Below, in pieces: positions 54,593 to 62,475 of a DNA stretch of 62,475 bases (position 1 is the stretch's first letter; each line of letters opens with the position of its first letter). The DNA is from JAJYSO01 sp964451785 (GTDB taxonomy: Bacteria; Bacteroidota; Bacteroidia; Flavobacteriales; Flavobacteriaceae). Both the position numbers and the translations under genes were made by a program. The stretch is from positions 1-62,475 of the forward strand of contig CAYVJG010000016.1 in assembly GCA_964451785.1 (NCBI GenBank). Direction: 5' to 3'. The notes beneath the pieces are model-generated. The model did no database searches. It was not told the origin of the DNA and worked only from the letters and a program-made list of their open reading frames with translations.

Positions 54593-54752
54593 TACGGAAA
54601 TGATTTTTGAAATAGACCAAATATTTTGTCGTTAAAATTTCAAAGGTCAAGGCAAAAAGCACAGGCATAGCCATAGCTATGACGCGCATTTTTAACGCAG
54701 AGATTTGTAATTTTCACAGGAAGATTGGTCTATTTTTAATGTCACTTCCGTA
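54593..54752. mobile_element. MITE-like element, copy 2 (160 bp)
   Basis: Same length and same ends as copy 1 at 30481-30640, in the same orientation on the + strand (left TACGGAAATGATTTT, right GTCACTTCCGTA). Inner palindrome CATAGCCATAGCTATG, and here the inner inverted repeat is cleaner (CGTTAAAA / TTTTTAACG). TTA flanks both sides. It lies 9 bases behind the stop of the pyruvate oxidase gene and upstream of the M1 peptidase gene. Confidence 0.8.
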
Positions 54753-54761
54753 TTAGACAAT

Positions 54762-56495
54762 TCAAAACAATTCCCGTAAATATTTCATATCTGACTTCGC
54801 CATATCTATTATTTCGGCTGTTTTACCGTTGAGCATCAACTTACCCATAGTTTTAGCAAAACCTTCCATTTGATCAAAGGTTACATTTGGCGGCATAGAC
54901 AAGGCATCAGGATCTGTAAATACATTGATTAAGGCTGGTCCTTCTTCAGCTAAAAATTCTTTAAATACAGTTTCTACTGCTTCCGTATCTTCTACTTCAA
55001 AGGCGGTTAACCCCATCGCTTCAGCTAGCTTTTTAAAATCCGGATTGACCATATCGGTCTCCCAATCTAAATAACCGGCAACCTGCATCTCTAAGCGCAC
55101 CATTCCTAAAACACGGTTGTTGAACACTACAATCTTTACCGGAATTTTATACTGACTAATGGTCATCAAATCGCCCATCAACATACTGAGCCCTCCGTCA
55201 CCACAAAAAGCAATCACCTGCCGACCAGGGCAAGCTAATCCGGCGCCCATCGCCATCGGCATAGCATCTGCCATGGAACCGTGGTTAAAAGATCCGGTGA
55301 TATAACGATTTCGCTTCCCTTTTAAATAACGCGCTCCCCAAACGGAACACATCCCGGTATCAACCGTAAAAATGGCGTCGTCATCTGCTAAATCATCTAT
55401 AATTGAAGCCACATATTCCGGATGAATTTCCTTGGCTTCACTTTTCCCTTTAATATAACTGCGGTAATCATCTTCAACCTCGCGATACACTTTTCGCATT
55501 TCTTTTAAATAACTATCATCCTGTTTTGTTTCCAGCTTAGGCAACAATACCTCCAATGTATCTTTGATGTCGCCTTGATAGCCGTAATCAATCTTACAAC
55601 GACGCCCTATATACTCCGGATTTATATCGATTTGTACCATGGTATTTTTCTCTGGTAAAAAATCAGAATACGGAAAATCTGTCCCTAACATCAACACCAA
55701 ATCAGCCTTGTGCATGGCTTCAAATCCCGACTTATTGCCCAACAAGCCATTCATCCCTACCGCATAAGGATTATCATCTTTATCAAAAAATATTTTCCCG
55801 CGATAACTAAACCCAATTGGAGCCTTGAGGCGTTCAGCTAAAGCCATCACTTCGTCTTGTGCATAGCGACAACCACGCCCACAAAACAACATCACTTTGT
55901 CGTGCTTATTAATCACTTCTGACAGTTCTTCTAACTCATCAGCATGTGGTGTAACATGCGCTTTAGGTCTGTAATTTTTTGTCGAAACTTTATTGTCTTC
56001 AATTTTAGCCGATGCCACATCACCAGGTAATCCTACTACGGCTACACCATGCCGATTTAACGCACGCTGAATTGCCGATTGAAAGCCCTGAGCGGCTTGC
56101 TGAGGCGTATTAGCCATCATCACATATTTACTGCAATCATCAAACAATTTGACCACATTGGTCTCTTGATGATTATCTAATCCTAATTTGTGCGTCGGAA
56201 TAGTTGAAGCAATGGCAATGACAGGATTTCCCGCTTTGTTAGCGTCATAAAGTCCATTGACTAAATGCACATGACCGGGGCCACTACTGCCCATGCAACA
56301 GCCTATTCCATTCATTTCTGCTTCCATTGAAGCGGCATAGGCTCCGGCTTCTTCATGGCGTACATGAATCCACTTGATACGCCCATCACGGCGAATGGCA
56401 TCGTTTACAGGATTAAGACTATCACCAGTCACGCCATACACGTGACGCACCCCGGCATTATAAAGCATTTCAACTAACAAATCTGCTACTTTCAT
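54762..56495 (-). CDS. poxB: Pyruvate oxidase / quinone-dependent pyruvate dehydrogenase (PoxB-like)
   Basis: 577 residues, close to E. coli PoxB (572). Thiamine diphosphate enzyme: catalytic Glu in RHEEAGAYAASMEAE, GDG motif FCGDGGLSMLMGDLMT...VVFNN, FAD-binding middle domain. The end (AEIIDMAKSDMKYLRELF) is an amphipathic helix like the PoxB membrane-binding tail. It likely turns pyruvate into acetate and CO2 with electrons to menaquinone. Other TPP oxidases such as acetolactate synthase are less likely because the PoxB-type tail is there. Divergent from the trp operon. Confidence 0.85.
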   Translation of the reverse strand: MKVADLLVEMLYNAGVRHVYGVTGDSLNPVNDAIRRDGRIKWIHVRHEEAGAYAASMEAEMNGIGCCMGSSGPGHVHLVNGLYDANKAGNPVIAIASTIPTHKLGLDNHQETNVVKLFDDCSKYVMMANTPQQAAQGFQSAIQRALNRHGVAVVGLPGDVASAKIEDNKVSTKNYRPKAHVTPHADELEELSEVINKHDKVMLFCGRGCRYAQDEVMALAERLKAPIGFSYRGKIFFDKDDNPYAVGMNGLLGNKSGFEAMHKADLVLMLGTDFPYSDFLPEKNTMVQIDINPEYIGRRCKIDYGYQGDIKDTLEVLLPKLETKQDDSYLKEMRKVYREVEDDYRSYIKGKSEAKEIHPEYVASIIDDLADDDAIFTVDTGMCSVWGARYLKGKRNRYITGSFNHGSMADAMPMAMGAGLACPGRQVIAFCGDGGLSMLMGDLMTISQYKIPVKIVVFNNRVLGMVRLEMQVAGYLDWETDMVNPDFKKLAEAMGLTAFEVEDTEAVETVFKEFLAEEGPALINVFTDPDALSMPPNVTFDQMEGFAKTMGKLMLNGKTAEIIDMAKSDMKYLRELF

Positions 56496-56560
56496 ATATT
56501 TTTGATTTAATTTTTATGAAAAGTTACAAATTATTTCAATAAACACAGCTTTACATCACT

Positions 56561-56579
56561 AAAATCGAAACACGATTTT
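56561..56579. terminator. Small hairpin with T-run upstream of the trp leader
   Basis: Arms AAAATCG and CGATTTT, 5-base loop, followed by T. Could insulate the trp promoter or be part of the poxB 5' region. Confidence 0.3.
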
Positions 56580-56630
56580 TTACCACAAAGATTCCTTTTC
56601 AAAATAGATTGATATTTTTTTCAATTTTAC

Positions 56631-56662
56631 TTGCATAATTCATTTTATTTTTAAAATCTTTG
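56631..56662 (+). promoter_or_regulatory. trp operon promoter (TTG-N21-AATCTTTG)
   Basis: TTG at 56631-56633 and AATCTTTG at 56655-56662 (7 of 8 matches to TAnnTTTG), 21 bases apart. The expected start falls at about 56668, right at the leader-peptide ATG (56669). Confidence 0.5.
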
Positions 56663-56668
56663 TACACG

Positions 56669-56743
56669 ATGAAAAATACACTTGCACATAGTATCCTTAC
56701 CAATTGGTGGTGGCACAGATTTCACTTCGAAATTACTGTGTAG
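56669..56743 (+). CDS. trpL: trp operon leader peptide
   Basis: 24 codons: begins MKNTLAHS, contains NWWWH with three consecutive Trp codons (56705-56713), ends ITV and TAG (56741-56743). Located between the promoter and the attenuator of trpE, so ribosome stalling at the Trp codons would report low charged tRNA-Trp. Too short for usual gene finding. Confidence 0.88.
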   Translation: MKNTLAHSILTNWWWHRFHFEITV

Positions 56744-56817
56744 GATAGTTATGTGTGTATAAATATAGCTAACGCGTATAAAAGCCCGTCCAAACAGTAA
56801 TTGGACGGGCTTTTTTT
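56714..56817 (+). promoter_or_regulatory. trp attenuator: 1:2 hairpin, antiterminator pairing and terminator
   Basis: Hairpin 1:2 starts right behind the Trp codons: CACAG-ATTTC (56714-56723) pairs with GAAAT and CTGTG (56729-56733, 56736-56740), with a 2-base bulge. Terminator: 13-bp perfect stem 56781-56793 with 56801-56813, loop ACAGTAA, T-run through 56817. AATTACTGT (56731-56739, the 3' arm of hairpin 1:2) is exactly complementary to ACAGTAATT (56794-56802, terminator loop and the start of its 3' arm). A ribosome stalled on the Trp codons would cover the 5' arm of 1:2 and free its 3' arm to disturb the terminator. Confidence 0.82.
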
Positions 56818-56846
56818 ATACCTAAAATTCTCATAAAACTTAATAA

Positions 56847-58256
56847 ATGTCAACAATATCCGTCAAAACTCGCTTTAAAAAAATCTTAGCTGATCGCTAT
56901 ACGCCAGTCAATATTTACTTGCGTTTACGCGACCAATTTCCGGGTAGCGTTCTTCTGGAAAGCGCTGATCACAACGCTGGTGAAAACAGCTTTTCATACA
57001 TCGCTATCAACCCTATTGCCGGCATAGAAATTAATCACAACCAACTGGAATACAAGTATCCTAATCAAGATCCGGTGAGCGAAAGTATCAGTTCAAAAAC
57101 CAATATTGCCGACCGTGTGATGCAGTTTATCAAAAGTTTTTCATCTGACCAACAATCGCCGGTCAGCTTATCGGAAAGCTTTTTTGGCTATACGGGTTAC
57201 GAAGCCATTCGCTTTTTTGAAACCATTCAACTTTCCCAAAAACCGGTAGATTCCCCCGAAATTCCGCTATTGCGTTACCGCTTTTACCAATACGTGATTG
57301 CCATTGATCATTTTAAAAACGAATTGTTTATCTGTGAAAATAAAATCGATGGTATAGAAAGTGATTTTGAAGCGGTTGAAGCCTTGATTTGCAAAAAAAG
57401 TAGTCCCTCTTATCACTTTGAAGCGCTAGCCGAAGAAACCAGCAATATGACGGATGAAGATTATCGTCAATTGGTGCAAAAAGGAATTGCGCATTGTCAA
57501 CGTGGCGATGTTTTTCAAATTGTGTTTTCGCGTCGTTTTCAACAAAAATTTAAAGGCGATGAGTTTAACGTTTACCGCGCTTTGCGTTCTATCAACCCGT
57601 CGCCTTATTTGTTTTATTTTGACTATGGTAGCTATAAATTGATTGGTTCTTCACCTGAATCACAATTGGTCGTAAAAGATGGTGAAGCCGTCATCAATCC
57701 TATTGCCGGCACCACCAAACGCACCGGCGATCAACAGATCGATCAAGCCGCTATCGACAAACTCCTCAACGACCCCAAAGAAAATGCCGAACACGTGATG
57801 CTGGTCGATTTAGCCCGCAATGATATGAGCCGTTTTGCCGATAAAGTTGAAGTGGCTGAATATCGAAAAGTACACACGTATTCACACGTTATTCACTTGG
57901 TGAGCAAAGTGGTTGGCCAAATTGCCGCCAACGCTAATCCGTTTCAACTTTTAGGCTCTAGTTTTCCCGCCGGCACTTTGTCAGGAGCGCCAAAATACAA
58001 AGCGATGGAACTTATTGATGCCAACGAGCCTACTACGCGCGGTTACTACGCCGGGTGTATTGGTTCTGTAGGACTCAATGGCGATTTTAACCACGCCATT
58101 ATGATTCGCTCTTTTCTGAGTCACCAAAATACCTTGTATTATCAAGCTGGCGCCGGCATTGTTTCAAAATCTATCCCCGAAAACGAACGCCAAGAAGTCG
58201 ATCACAAACTCAATGCTCTTAAACAAGCCATCCAATTAGCTAATACATTATCTTAA
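56847..58256 (+). CDS. trpE: Anthranilate synthase component I
   Basis: 469 residues. Chorismate-binding enzyme: N-terminal domain with LLESADH (the Trp feedback LLES-type motif), then RGDVFQIVFSRRF, GSSPESQLVV, INPIAGTTKRTGD, DLARND, HLVSKVVGQ, FPAGTLSGAPK. It makes anthranilate with trpG. First structural gene, 30 bases after the terminator T-run. Confidence 0.96.
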   Translation: MSTISVKTRFKKILADRYTPVNIYLRLRDQFPGSVLLESADHNAGENSFSYIAINPIAGIEINHNQLEYKYPNQDPVSESISSKTNIADRVMQFIKSFSSDQQSPVSLSESFFGYTGYEAIRFFETIQLSQKPVDSPEIPLLRYRFYQYVIAIDHFKNELFICENKIDGIESDFEAVEALICKKSSPSYHFEALAEETSNMTDEDYRQLVQKGIAHCQRGDVFQIVFSRRFQQKFKGDEFNVYRALRSINPSPYLFYFDYGSYKLIGSSPESQLVVKDGEAVINPIAGTTKRTGDQQIDQAAIDKLLNDPKENAEHVMLVDLARNDMSRFADKVEVAEYRKVHTYSHVIHLVSKVVGQIAANANPFQLLGSSFPAGTLSGAPKYKAMELIDANEPTTRGYYAGCIGSVGLNGDFNHAIMIRSFLSHQNTLYYQAGAGIVSKSIPENERQEVDHKLNALKQAIQLANTLS

Positions 58257-58268
58257 TTCACTACCGCT

Positions 58269-58865
58269 ATGAAAATTTTAATTCTCGATAACTACGATTC
58301 ATTCACTTACAACCTCTTTTACCTGGTCAAAGAATTGGCGCCTGCACACACACAAATCGATGTATTTAGAAACGATGCTATTGCGCTAGAAGATGTGGCC
58401 GATTACGACAAAATCATCCTTTCTCCCGGCCCGGGCATTCCTGAAGAAGCCGGTATTTTAATCGATTTGATAAAAACGTATGCTTCTACGAAGTCTATTC
58501 TCGGGGTTTGTTTAGGCGAGCAAGCTATTGCCGAAGCTTTTGGTAGCAAACTCACCAATATGACACAGGTGTGCCACGGTGAAGCTTCAACGGTGCAGAT
58601 TTGCGATAGCGAAAATCCACTTTTTGAAGGCCTCAACTCACTTTCCGCCGGGCGTTACCACTCTTGGGTGGTTAATGCAGAAACACTTCCCGATTGCCTG
58701 CAAGTAACGGCTGTTGATGAAAACGGTTTGATTATGGGCTTACGTCACAAGACTTACGATGTGCAAGGCATCCAATTTCATCCGGAAAGTGTCTTAACGC
58801 CTAAGGGCGATACCATCTTAAAAAATTGGTTAGCACCCATCACCCAACCTGTTGTTTCGCTTTAA
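58269..58865 (+). CDS. trpG: Anthranilate synthase component II (glutamine amidotransferase)
   Basis: 198 residues. Class I amidotransferase: ILDNYDSFTYNL, nucleophile Cys in GVCLGEQAIAEAFG (many homologues have GHQ), catalytic His-Glu in FHPESVLTP. It supplies ammonia to TrpE. Separate from trpD, not fused. It could also serve folate synthesis as PabA. Confidence 0.95.
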   Translation: MKILILDNYDSFTYNLFYLVKELAPAHTQIDVFRNDAIALEDVADYDKIILSPGPGIPEEAGILIDLIKTYASTKSILGVCLGEQAIAEAFGSKLTNMTQVCHGEASTVQICDSENPLFEGLNSLSAGRYHSWVVNAETLPDCLQVTAVDENGLIMGLRHKTYDVQGIQFHPESVLTPKGDTILKNWLAPITQPVVSL

Positions 58866-58880
58866 AAAATTATCTGCTTT

Positions 58881-59873
58881 ATGAAATCTATTCTCAATCA
58901 TTTATTTGCACACAAAACGCTTTCTGAAAAACAAGCTTATGAGGTGTTACTCAACATCTCAAAAGGCAATTGCAATCCTAGTGAGATGGCAGCTTTTATG
59001 ACGGTTTTTTTGATGCGCCCCATCACAGTTGAAGAGCTCAGCGGGTTTAGAAAAGTATTACTCGACCTCTGCCTACGCGTCAACTTAAACGACTATGATA
59101 CTTTAGACATCGTCGGCACTGGTGGTGATGGTAAAAATACCTTTAACATCTCTACGGCCACCTGCTTTATTGTGGCCGGCGCCGGTATTAAAGTGTCAAA
59201 ACACGGCAATTACGGCGTTTCCTCAACTAGTGGTTCTAGCAATGTAATGGAGCATTTGGGTTATAAATTTAAAAATGACGAAGCCAAACTGCAAGAAGAA
59301 ATCGAAAAAGCCGGCATTTGTTTTCTGCACGCGCCACTTTTTCATCCTGCGTTAAAAAATGTAGCTCCTGTGCGCAAAGCACTCGGCGTACGCACTTTTT
59401 TTAATATTATGGGACCTTTGGTCAATCCGGCTTTTCCTAAATACCAAATGCTCGGCACTTACAATCTCGAAATTGCGCGCGCTTACAACTATTTATTACA
59501 AGATACTGACAAGCAATTTACCATCGTACACTCGCTTGACGGTTATGATGAAATTTCGTTGACTGCTGATGCTTGCGTTTTTGACAATCAAGGACAACAC
59601 CTGTACTCGCCTGAAGAAATTGGCAAACGTCGCGTTTTCCAAACTGATTTATACGGCGGAAATTCCATTCCTGAAGCCGCAAAATTGTTTACCAAAATTA
59701 TAAAAGGCGAAGGCACTTGGGCGCAATCTTCTACCGTTTTGGCTAATGCTGCCTTAGCTATTAACTGTACCGGGGCTTACCAAACTTATGAAGAAGCTTA
59801 TCAAGCAGCCGTTGAGTCTTTAGAATCAGGAAAAGCTTACCAAGTTTTACAAAATTTAATTTCTCTTCAATAA
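58881..59873 (+). CDS. trpD: Anthranilate phosphoribosyltransferase
   Basis: 330 residues. PRPP site GTGGDGKNTFNISTA, KHGNYGVSSTSGSSN, RTFFNIMGPLVNP. Joins anthranilate and PRPP. 15 bases after trpG; trpC starts 1 base after its stop. Confidence 0.95.
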   Translation: MKSILNHLFAHKTLSEKQAYEVLLNISKGNCNPSEMAAFMTVFLMRPITVEELSGFRKVLLDLCLRVNLNDYDTLDIVGTGGDGKNTFNISTATCFIVAGAGIKVSKHGNYGVSSTSGSSNVMEHLGYKFKNDEAKLQEEIEKAGICFLHAPLFHPALKNVAPVRKALGVRTFFNIMGPLVNPAFPKYQMLGTYNLEIARAYNYLLQDTDKQFTIVHSLDGYDEISLTADACVFDNQGQHLYSPEEIGKRRVFQTDLYGGNSIPEAAKLFTKIIKGEGTWAQSSTVLANAALAINCTGAYQTYEEAYQAAVESLESGKAYQVLQNLISLQ

Positions 59874-59874
59874 T

Positions 59875-60684
59875 ATGGATACTATACTTGACACCATCGT
59901 CGCTCACAAACAACGCGAAGTAGCTTTACAAAAAGAAAAATGCCCATTAGATACGTTAGAAAAGTCTCCTTTTTTTGAACAGTCTTGCTTTTCATTAGCC
60001 AAAAGTTTACAAGCTGTTGATAACTCCGGAATTATTGCCGAATTTAAACGTAAATCACCTTCTAAAGGAGATATTAACACTTCAGCCCAAGTCGAAATCG
60101 TGACGCAAGGTTACGCGCAACACGGCGCCGCGGCACTATCTGTTTTAACCGATCAGCAGTTTTTTAACGGCAGCGCAACCGACTTAAAAGTAGCGCGAAA
60201 GTTTAACGATATTCCTATTTTACGCAAAGATTTTGTCATTGATGAATACCAGATTATCGAAGCCAAAGCCGCCGGTGCCGATGTTATTTTGTTGATTGCC
60301 GAATGTTTAACCGCTCCTCAGATTAAATCGTTTACGCAACTAGCACAATCTCTAGGATTAGAGGTTTTACTCGAATTGCATTCGGCTGAACAATTACACA
60401 AAGTGAGTGAATTGAACAACATTATCGGCATCAACAATCGCGATTTAAAAACTTTTACAGTTGACATTGAGCGTTCTATCGCTTTAGCGCACCAATTGCC
60501 GGACGAAGCCATCAAAGTAGCCGAAAGTGGTTTAAACGATCCGCAAACTGTTTTCCAACTTAAACAAGCGGGTTTTGATGGATTTTTAATGGGGGAACAT
60601 TTTATGAAAACAGCTGATCCGGTAGAGACCTTTCATCAGTTTTCAACAAGTCTTCAACAACTCACTAAAAACAGTCTGGTATGA
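59875..60684 (+). CDS. trpC: Indole-3-glycerol-phosphate synthase
   Basis: 269 residues, TIM barrel: IAEFKRKSPSKGDI, LTDQQFFNG, LRKDFVIDEYQI, VLLELHS, GINNRDLKTF, VAESGL, GFLMGEHFM. Separate from trpF (not fused as in E. coli). Its stop overlaps the trpF ATG by 4 bases. Confidence 0.96.
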   Translation: MDTILDTIVAHKQREVALQKEKCPLDTLEKSPFFEQSCFSLAKSLQAVDNSGIIAEFKRKSPSKGDINTSAQVEIVTQGYAQHGAAALSVLTDQQFFNGSATDLKVARKFNDIPILRKDFVIDEYQIIEAKAAGADVILLIAECLTAPQIKSFTQLAQSLGLEVLLELHSAEQLHKVSELNNIIGINNRDLKTFTVDIERSIALAHQLPDEAIKVAESGLNDPQTVFQLKQAGFDGFLMGEHFMKTADPVETFHQFSTSLQQLTKNSLV

Positions 60685-61310
60685 GCAAGTTGAAAACAAA
60701 AGTCTGCGGAATGACTTCTGCCGAACAGATTAAAGCTTTGGCGGACTTAAACGTAGATTATGCCGGCTTGATTTTTTACGAGAAATCACCGCGATTTGTA
60801 GGCAACAAACTCAATCCTGAAGAAGTGCGTGCCATCAAATCGATTAAAAAAGTAGGTGTTTTTGTCAATGCCACACGTCAAAACATTGAATCAGCTATAG
60901 CCACTTATCAACTCGACGCTCTCCAACTTCACGGCGATGAATCACCTGATTTTTGTAACTATTTCAACCGAAAGTTACCCGTTTTTAAAGCTTTTAAAAT
61001 CAAATCAGCAGAAGATGTTTTAGCGGCAGAAGCTTACACAGATTGCTGCACTTACTGTTTGTTTGACACCGCCGGAAAACACCACGGCGGCAATGGCACT
61101 CAATTTGACTGGTCGCTCTTAAACCATTACAAAGGCGAAACTCCGTTTTTATTAAGCGGCGGCATCGGTCCTAATGATGCGCAAAAAATTAATTGTTTTT
61201 CTCATTCAAAATATAGCGGAGTTGATCTCAACAGTCAATTCGAAATCGCTCCGGGTCAAAAAAATATCAACACATTAAACACATTCTTATGCCAACTCAC
61301 TATCAATTAA
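60681..61310 (+). CDS. trpF: Phosphoribosylanthranilate isomerase
   Basis: 209 residues, TIM barrel: KVCGMT with the catalytic Cys, AGLIFYEKSPRFV, VGVFVN, LQLHGDE, FDTAG, LSGGIGPND, GVDLNSQFE. Starts in a 4-base overlap with trpC and overlaps trpB by 22 bases. Confidence 0.95.
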   Translation: MSKLKTKVCGMTSAEQIKALADLNVDYAGLIFYEKSPRFVGNKLNPEEVRAIKSIKKVGVFVNATRQNIESAIATYQLDALQLHGDESPDFCNYFNRKLPVFKAFKIKSAEDVLAAEAYTDCCTYCLFDTAGKHHGGNGTQFDWSLLNHYKGETPFLLSGGIGPNDAQKINCFSHSKYSGVDLNSQFEIAPGQKNINTLNTFLCQLTIN

Positions 61311-62475
61311 AACCACTACAAGAAAAATCGACTTATCAAGTCAATGAACGCGGTTATTACGGTGAATTTGGAGGAGCATACGTACCGGAAATGCTCTACC
61401 CAAACGTTAAAGAATTGCAAGAAAATTACCTCAACATTATCCAAAGTGAAGCCTTCAAAACAGAATATGAGCAATTGCTACGCGATTATGTAGGGCGTCC
61501 TTCACCGCTTTATTTTGCCAAGCGATTATCTGAAAAATACAAGGCGAACATCTTTTTAAAACGCGAAGACCTCAACCACACCGGCGCACATAAAATTAAC
61601 AACACCATCGGTCAAATTCTACTGGCTAAGCACCTAGGCAAAACACGCATCATAGCCGAAACCGGAGCCGGGCAACACGGCGTCGCTACCGCCACTGTTT
61701 GCGCCTTGATGGGCTTGCCGTGCGTGGTGTATATGGGCGAAATTGACATTCAACGCCAAGCGCCAAATGTAGCTCGTATGCGTATGCTTGGCGCCGAAGT
61801 TCGCGCTGCAAAAAGTGGAAGCAAAACCCTAAAAGACGCTACCAACGAAGCCATTCGCGATTGGATTAACAATCCTCAAGACACGCATTACATCATCGGA
61901 TCAGTAGTTGGACCGCATCCCTATCCGGATATGGTAGCCCGTTTTCAATCGGTGATTAGTGAAGAAACCCGCCATCAACTCGAAGAAAAAACTGGTCGCC
62001 CTACACCTGATTACGCCATTGCTTGCGTTGGTGGTGGCAGTAATGCCGCCGGAATGTTTTATCACTTTTTAGATGATAAAGCTGTCAAATTAGTAGCCGT
62101 TGAAGCCGCCGGAAGTGGTGTAAACAGTGGTAAATCTGCCGCTACAACCGCCTTGGGAACTAACGGGGTTTTGCACGCCAGCAAAACCCTGTTGATGCAA
62201 ACTACCGATGGGCAAGTCGTGGAAGCACATTCCATTTCAGCCGGTTTAGATTATCCGGGCATTGGCCCCTTGCACGCATACCTCTTTACTTCAGGGCGCG
62301 GCATTTTCCTCAACGCTACCGACCAAGAAGCTATGGATGCGGCTTTAGAACTCACCCAAATTGAAGGAATTATTCCGGCGCTTGAAAGTGCCCACGCCTT
62401 AGCTAAATTAAAAGATTTAAACCTCAAGCCTGACGATACTGTTGTGGTTTGCCTCAGCGGCCGTGGCGACAAAGA
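61289..62475 (+). CDS. trpB: Tryptophan synthase beta chain (3' end cut by the window)
   Basis: 395 complete codons from ATG 61289; the usual length is about 393-400, so almost all of it is present. GYYGEFGGAYVPEML at the N-terminus, PLP lysine in HTGAHKINN, GAGQHGVATAT, the PLP-phosphate loop GGGSNAAGMF, SGRGDKD at the cut. It joins indole and serine. trpA would be expected next, outside the window. Confidence 0.96.
   Translation, partial: MPTHYQLKPLQEKSTYQVNERGYYGEFGGAYVPEMLYPNVKELQENYLNIIQSEAFKTEYEQLLRDYVGRPSPLYFAKRLSEKYKANIFLKREDLNHTGAHKINNTIGQILLAKHLGKTRIIAETGAGQHGVATATVCALMGLPCVVYMGEIDIQRQAPNVARMRMLGAEVRAAKSGSKTLKDATNEAIRDWINNPQDTHYIIGSVVGPHPYPDMVARFQSVISEETRHQLEEKTGRPTPDYAIACVGGGSNAAGMFYHFLDDKAVKLVAVEAAGSGVNSGKSAATTALGTNGVLHASKTLLMQTTDGQVVEAHSISAGLDYPGIGPLHAYLFTSGRGIFLNATDQEAMDAALELTQIEGIIPALESAHALAKLKDLNLKPDDTVVVCLSGRGDK

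Noticed and set aside
62251..62472. 73-residue minus-strand frame at the right edge
   Set aside because: Antisense shadow of trpB, which is open through the window end.
1..62475. CRISPR array, tRNA or rRNA genes, prophage
   Set aside because: No regularly spaced repeats, no cloverleaf or rRNA-like stretch and no phage structural genes were seen.

Overview
The window is a low-GC, gene-dense stretch of a Bacteroidota chromosome, most likely a member of the Flavobacteriaceae. The evidence is: proteins ending in type IX secretion (T9SS) type A sorting domains (YPNP motif), many lipoproteins of the Bacteroidota kind, the conserved order glycogen synthase / DUF4270 / glmS divergent from panC-panD-flippase-radA, a three-gene type-B succinate dehydrogenase, atpD-atpC apart from other ATP synthase genes, and promoters that fit TTG-N(17-23)-TAnnTTTG. 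The assembly is draft: a 100-N gap at 12793-12892 is flanked by the same 55 bases on both sides. Nearly all of the content is chromosomal housekeeping. There is no tRNA, rRNA, CRISPR array, intact transposase or prophage.

Layout. 1-12.2 kb: the end of a PDZ-like protein, a carboxypeptidase-regulatory-like protein, a zinc metallopeptidase broken by two frameshifts, lipoproteins, a small T9SS cargo protein, an exported alpha/beta hydrolase, a LolC/E-type permease divergent from NamZ (DUF1343), and a lipoprotein plus an 861-residue M4 metalloprotease with CUB and T9SS domains. 12.2-22 kb: an alpha/beta hydrolase carrying the assembly gap, a PEP mutase/isocitrate lyase homologue, a complete RND efflux operon (adaptor, pump, outer-membrane factor) and a ClC channel. 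22-35 kb (minus strand): sdhCAB, a GH16 lipoprotein, cbpA-cbpM, atpD-atpC, and the glycogen synthase-DUF4270-glmS operon. 35-46 kb: panC-panD-flippase-radA, two paralogous lipoproteins, an MFS transporter, recQ (its zinc cysteines are missing) divergent from kdsD-tatC and a degenerate methyltransferase. 46-50 kb: an accessory patch of hairpin-rich non-coding DNA, small unknown secreted or membrane proteins and an 18-residue-repeat protein. 50-56.5 kb (minus strand): comF with an Ig-like lipoprotein, an M1 aminopeptidase and a PoxB-type pyruvate oxidase. 56.6 kb to the end: trpE-G-D-C-F-B preceded by a leader peptide.

The two most interesting features are regulatory or mobile. First, the trp operon is preceded by a 24-codon leader peptide with three consecutive Trp codons, an internal hairpin, a strong 13-bp intrinsic terminator and a 9-base segment that could pair with the terminator loop: a full transcription attenuator. 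Second, two 160-bp copies, about 95% identical, of a terminal-inverted-repeat element (MITE-like) sit directly behind glmS and behind the pyruvate oxidase gene, each flanked by TTA. In the glmS case the flanking TTA is the stop codon itself, and the element separates glmS from its terminator.
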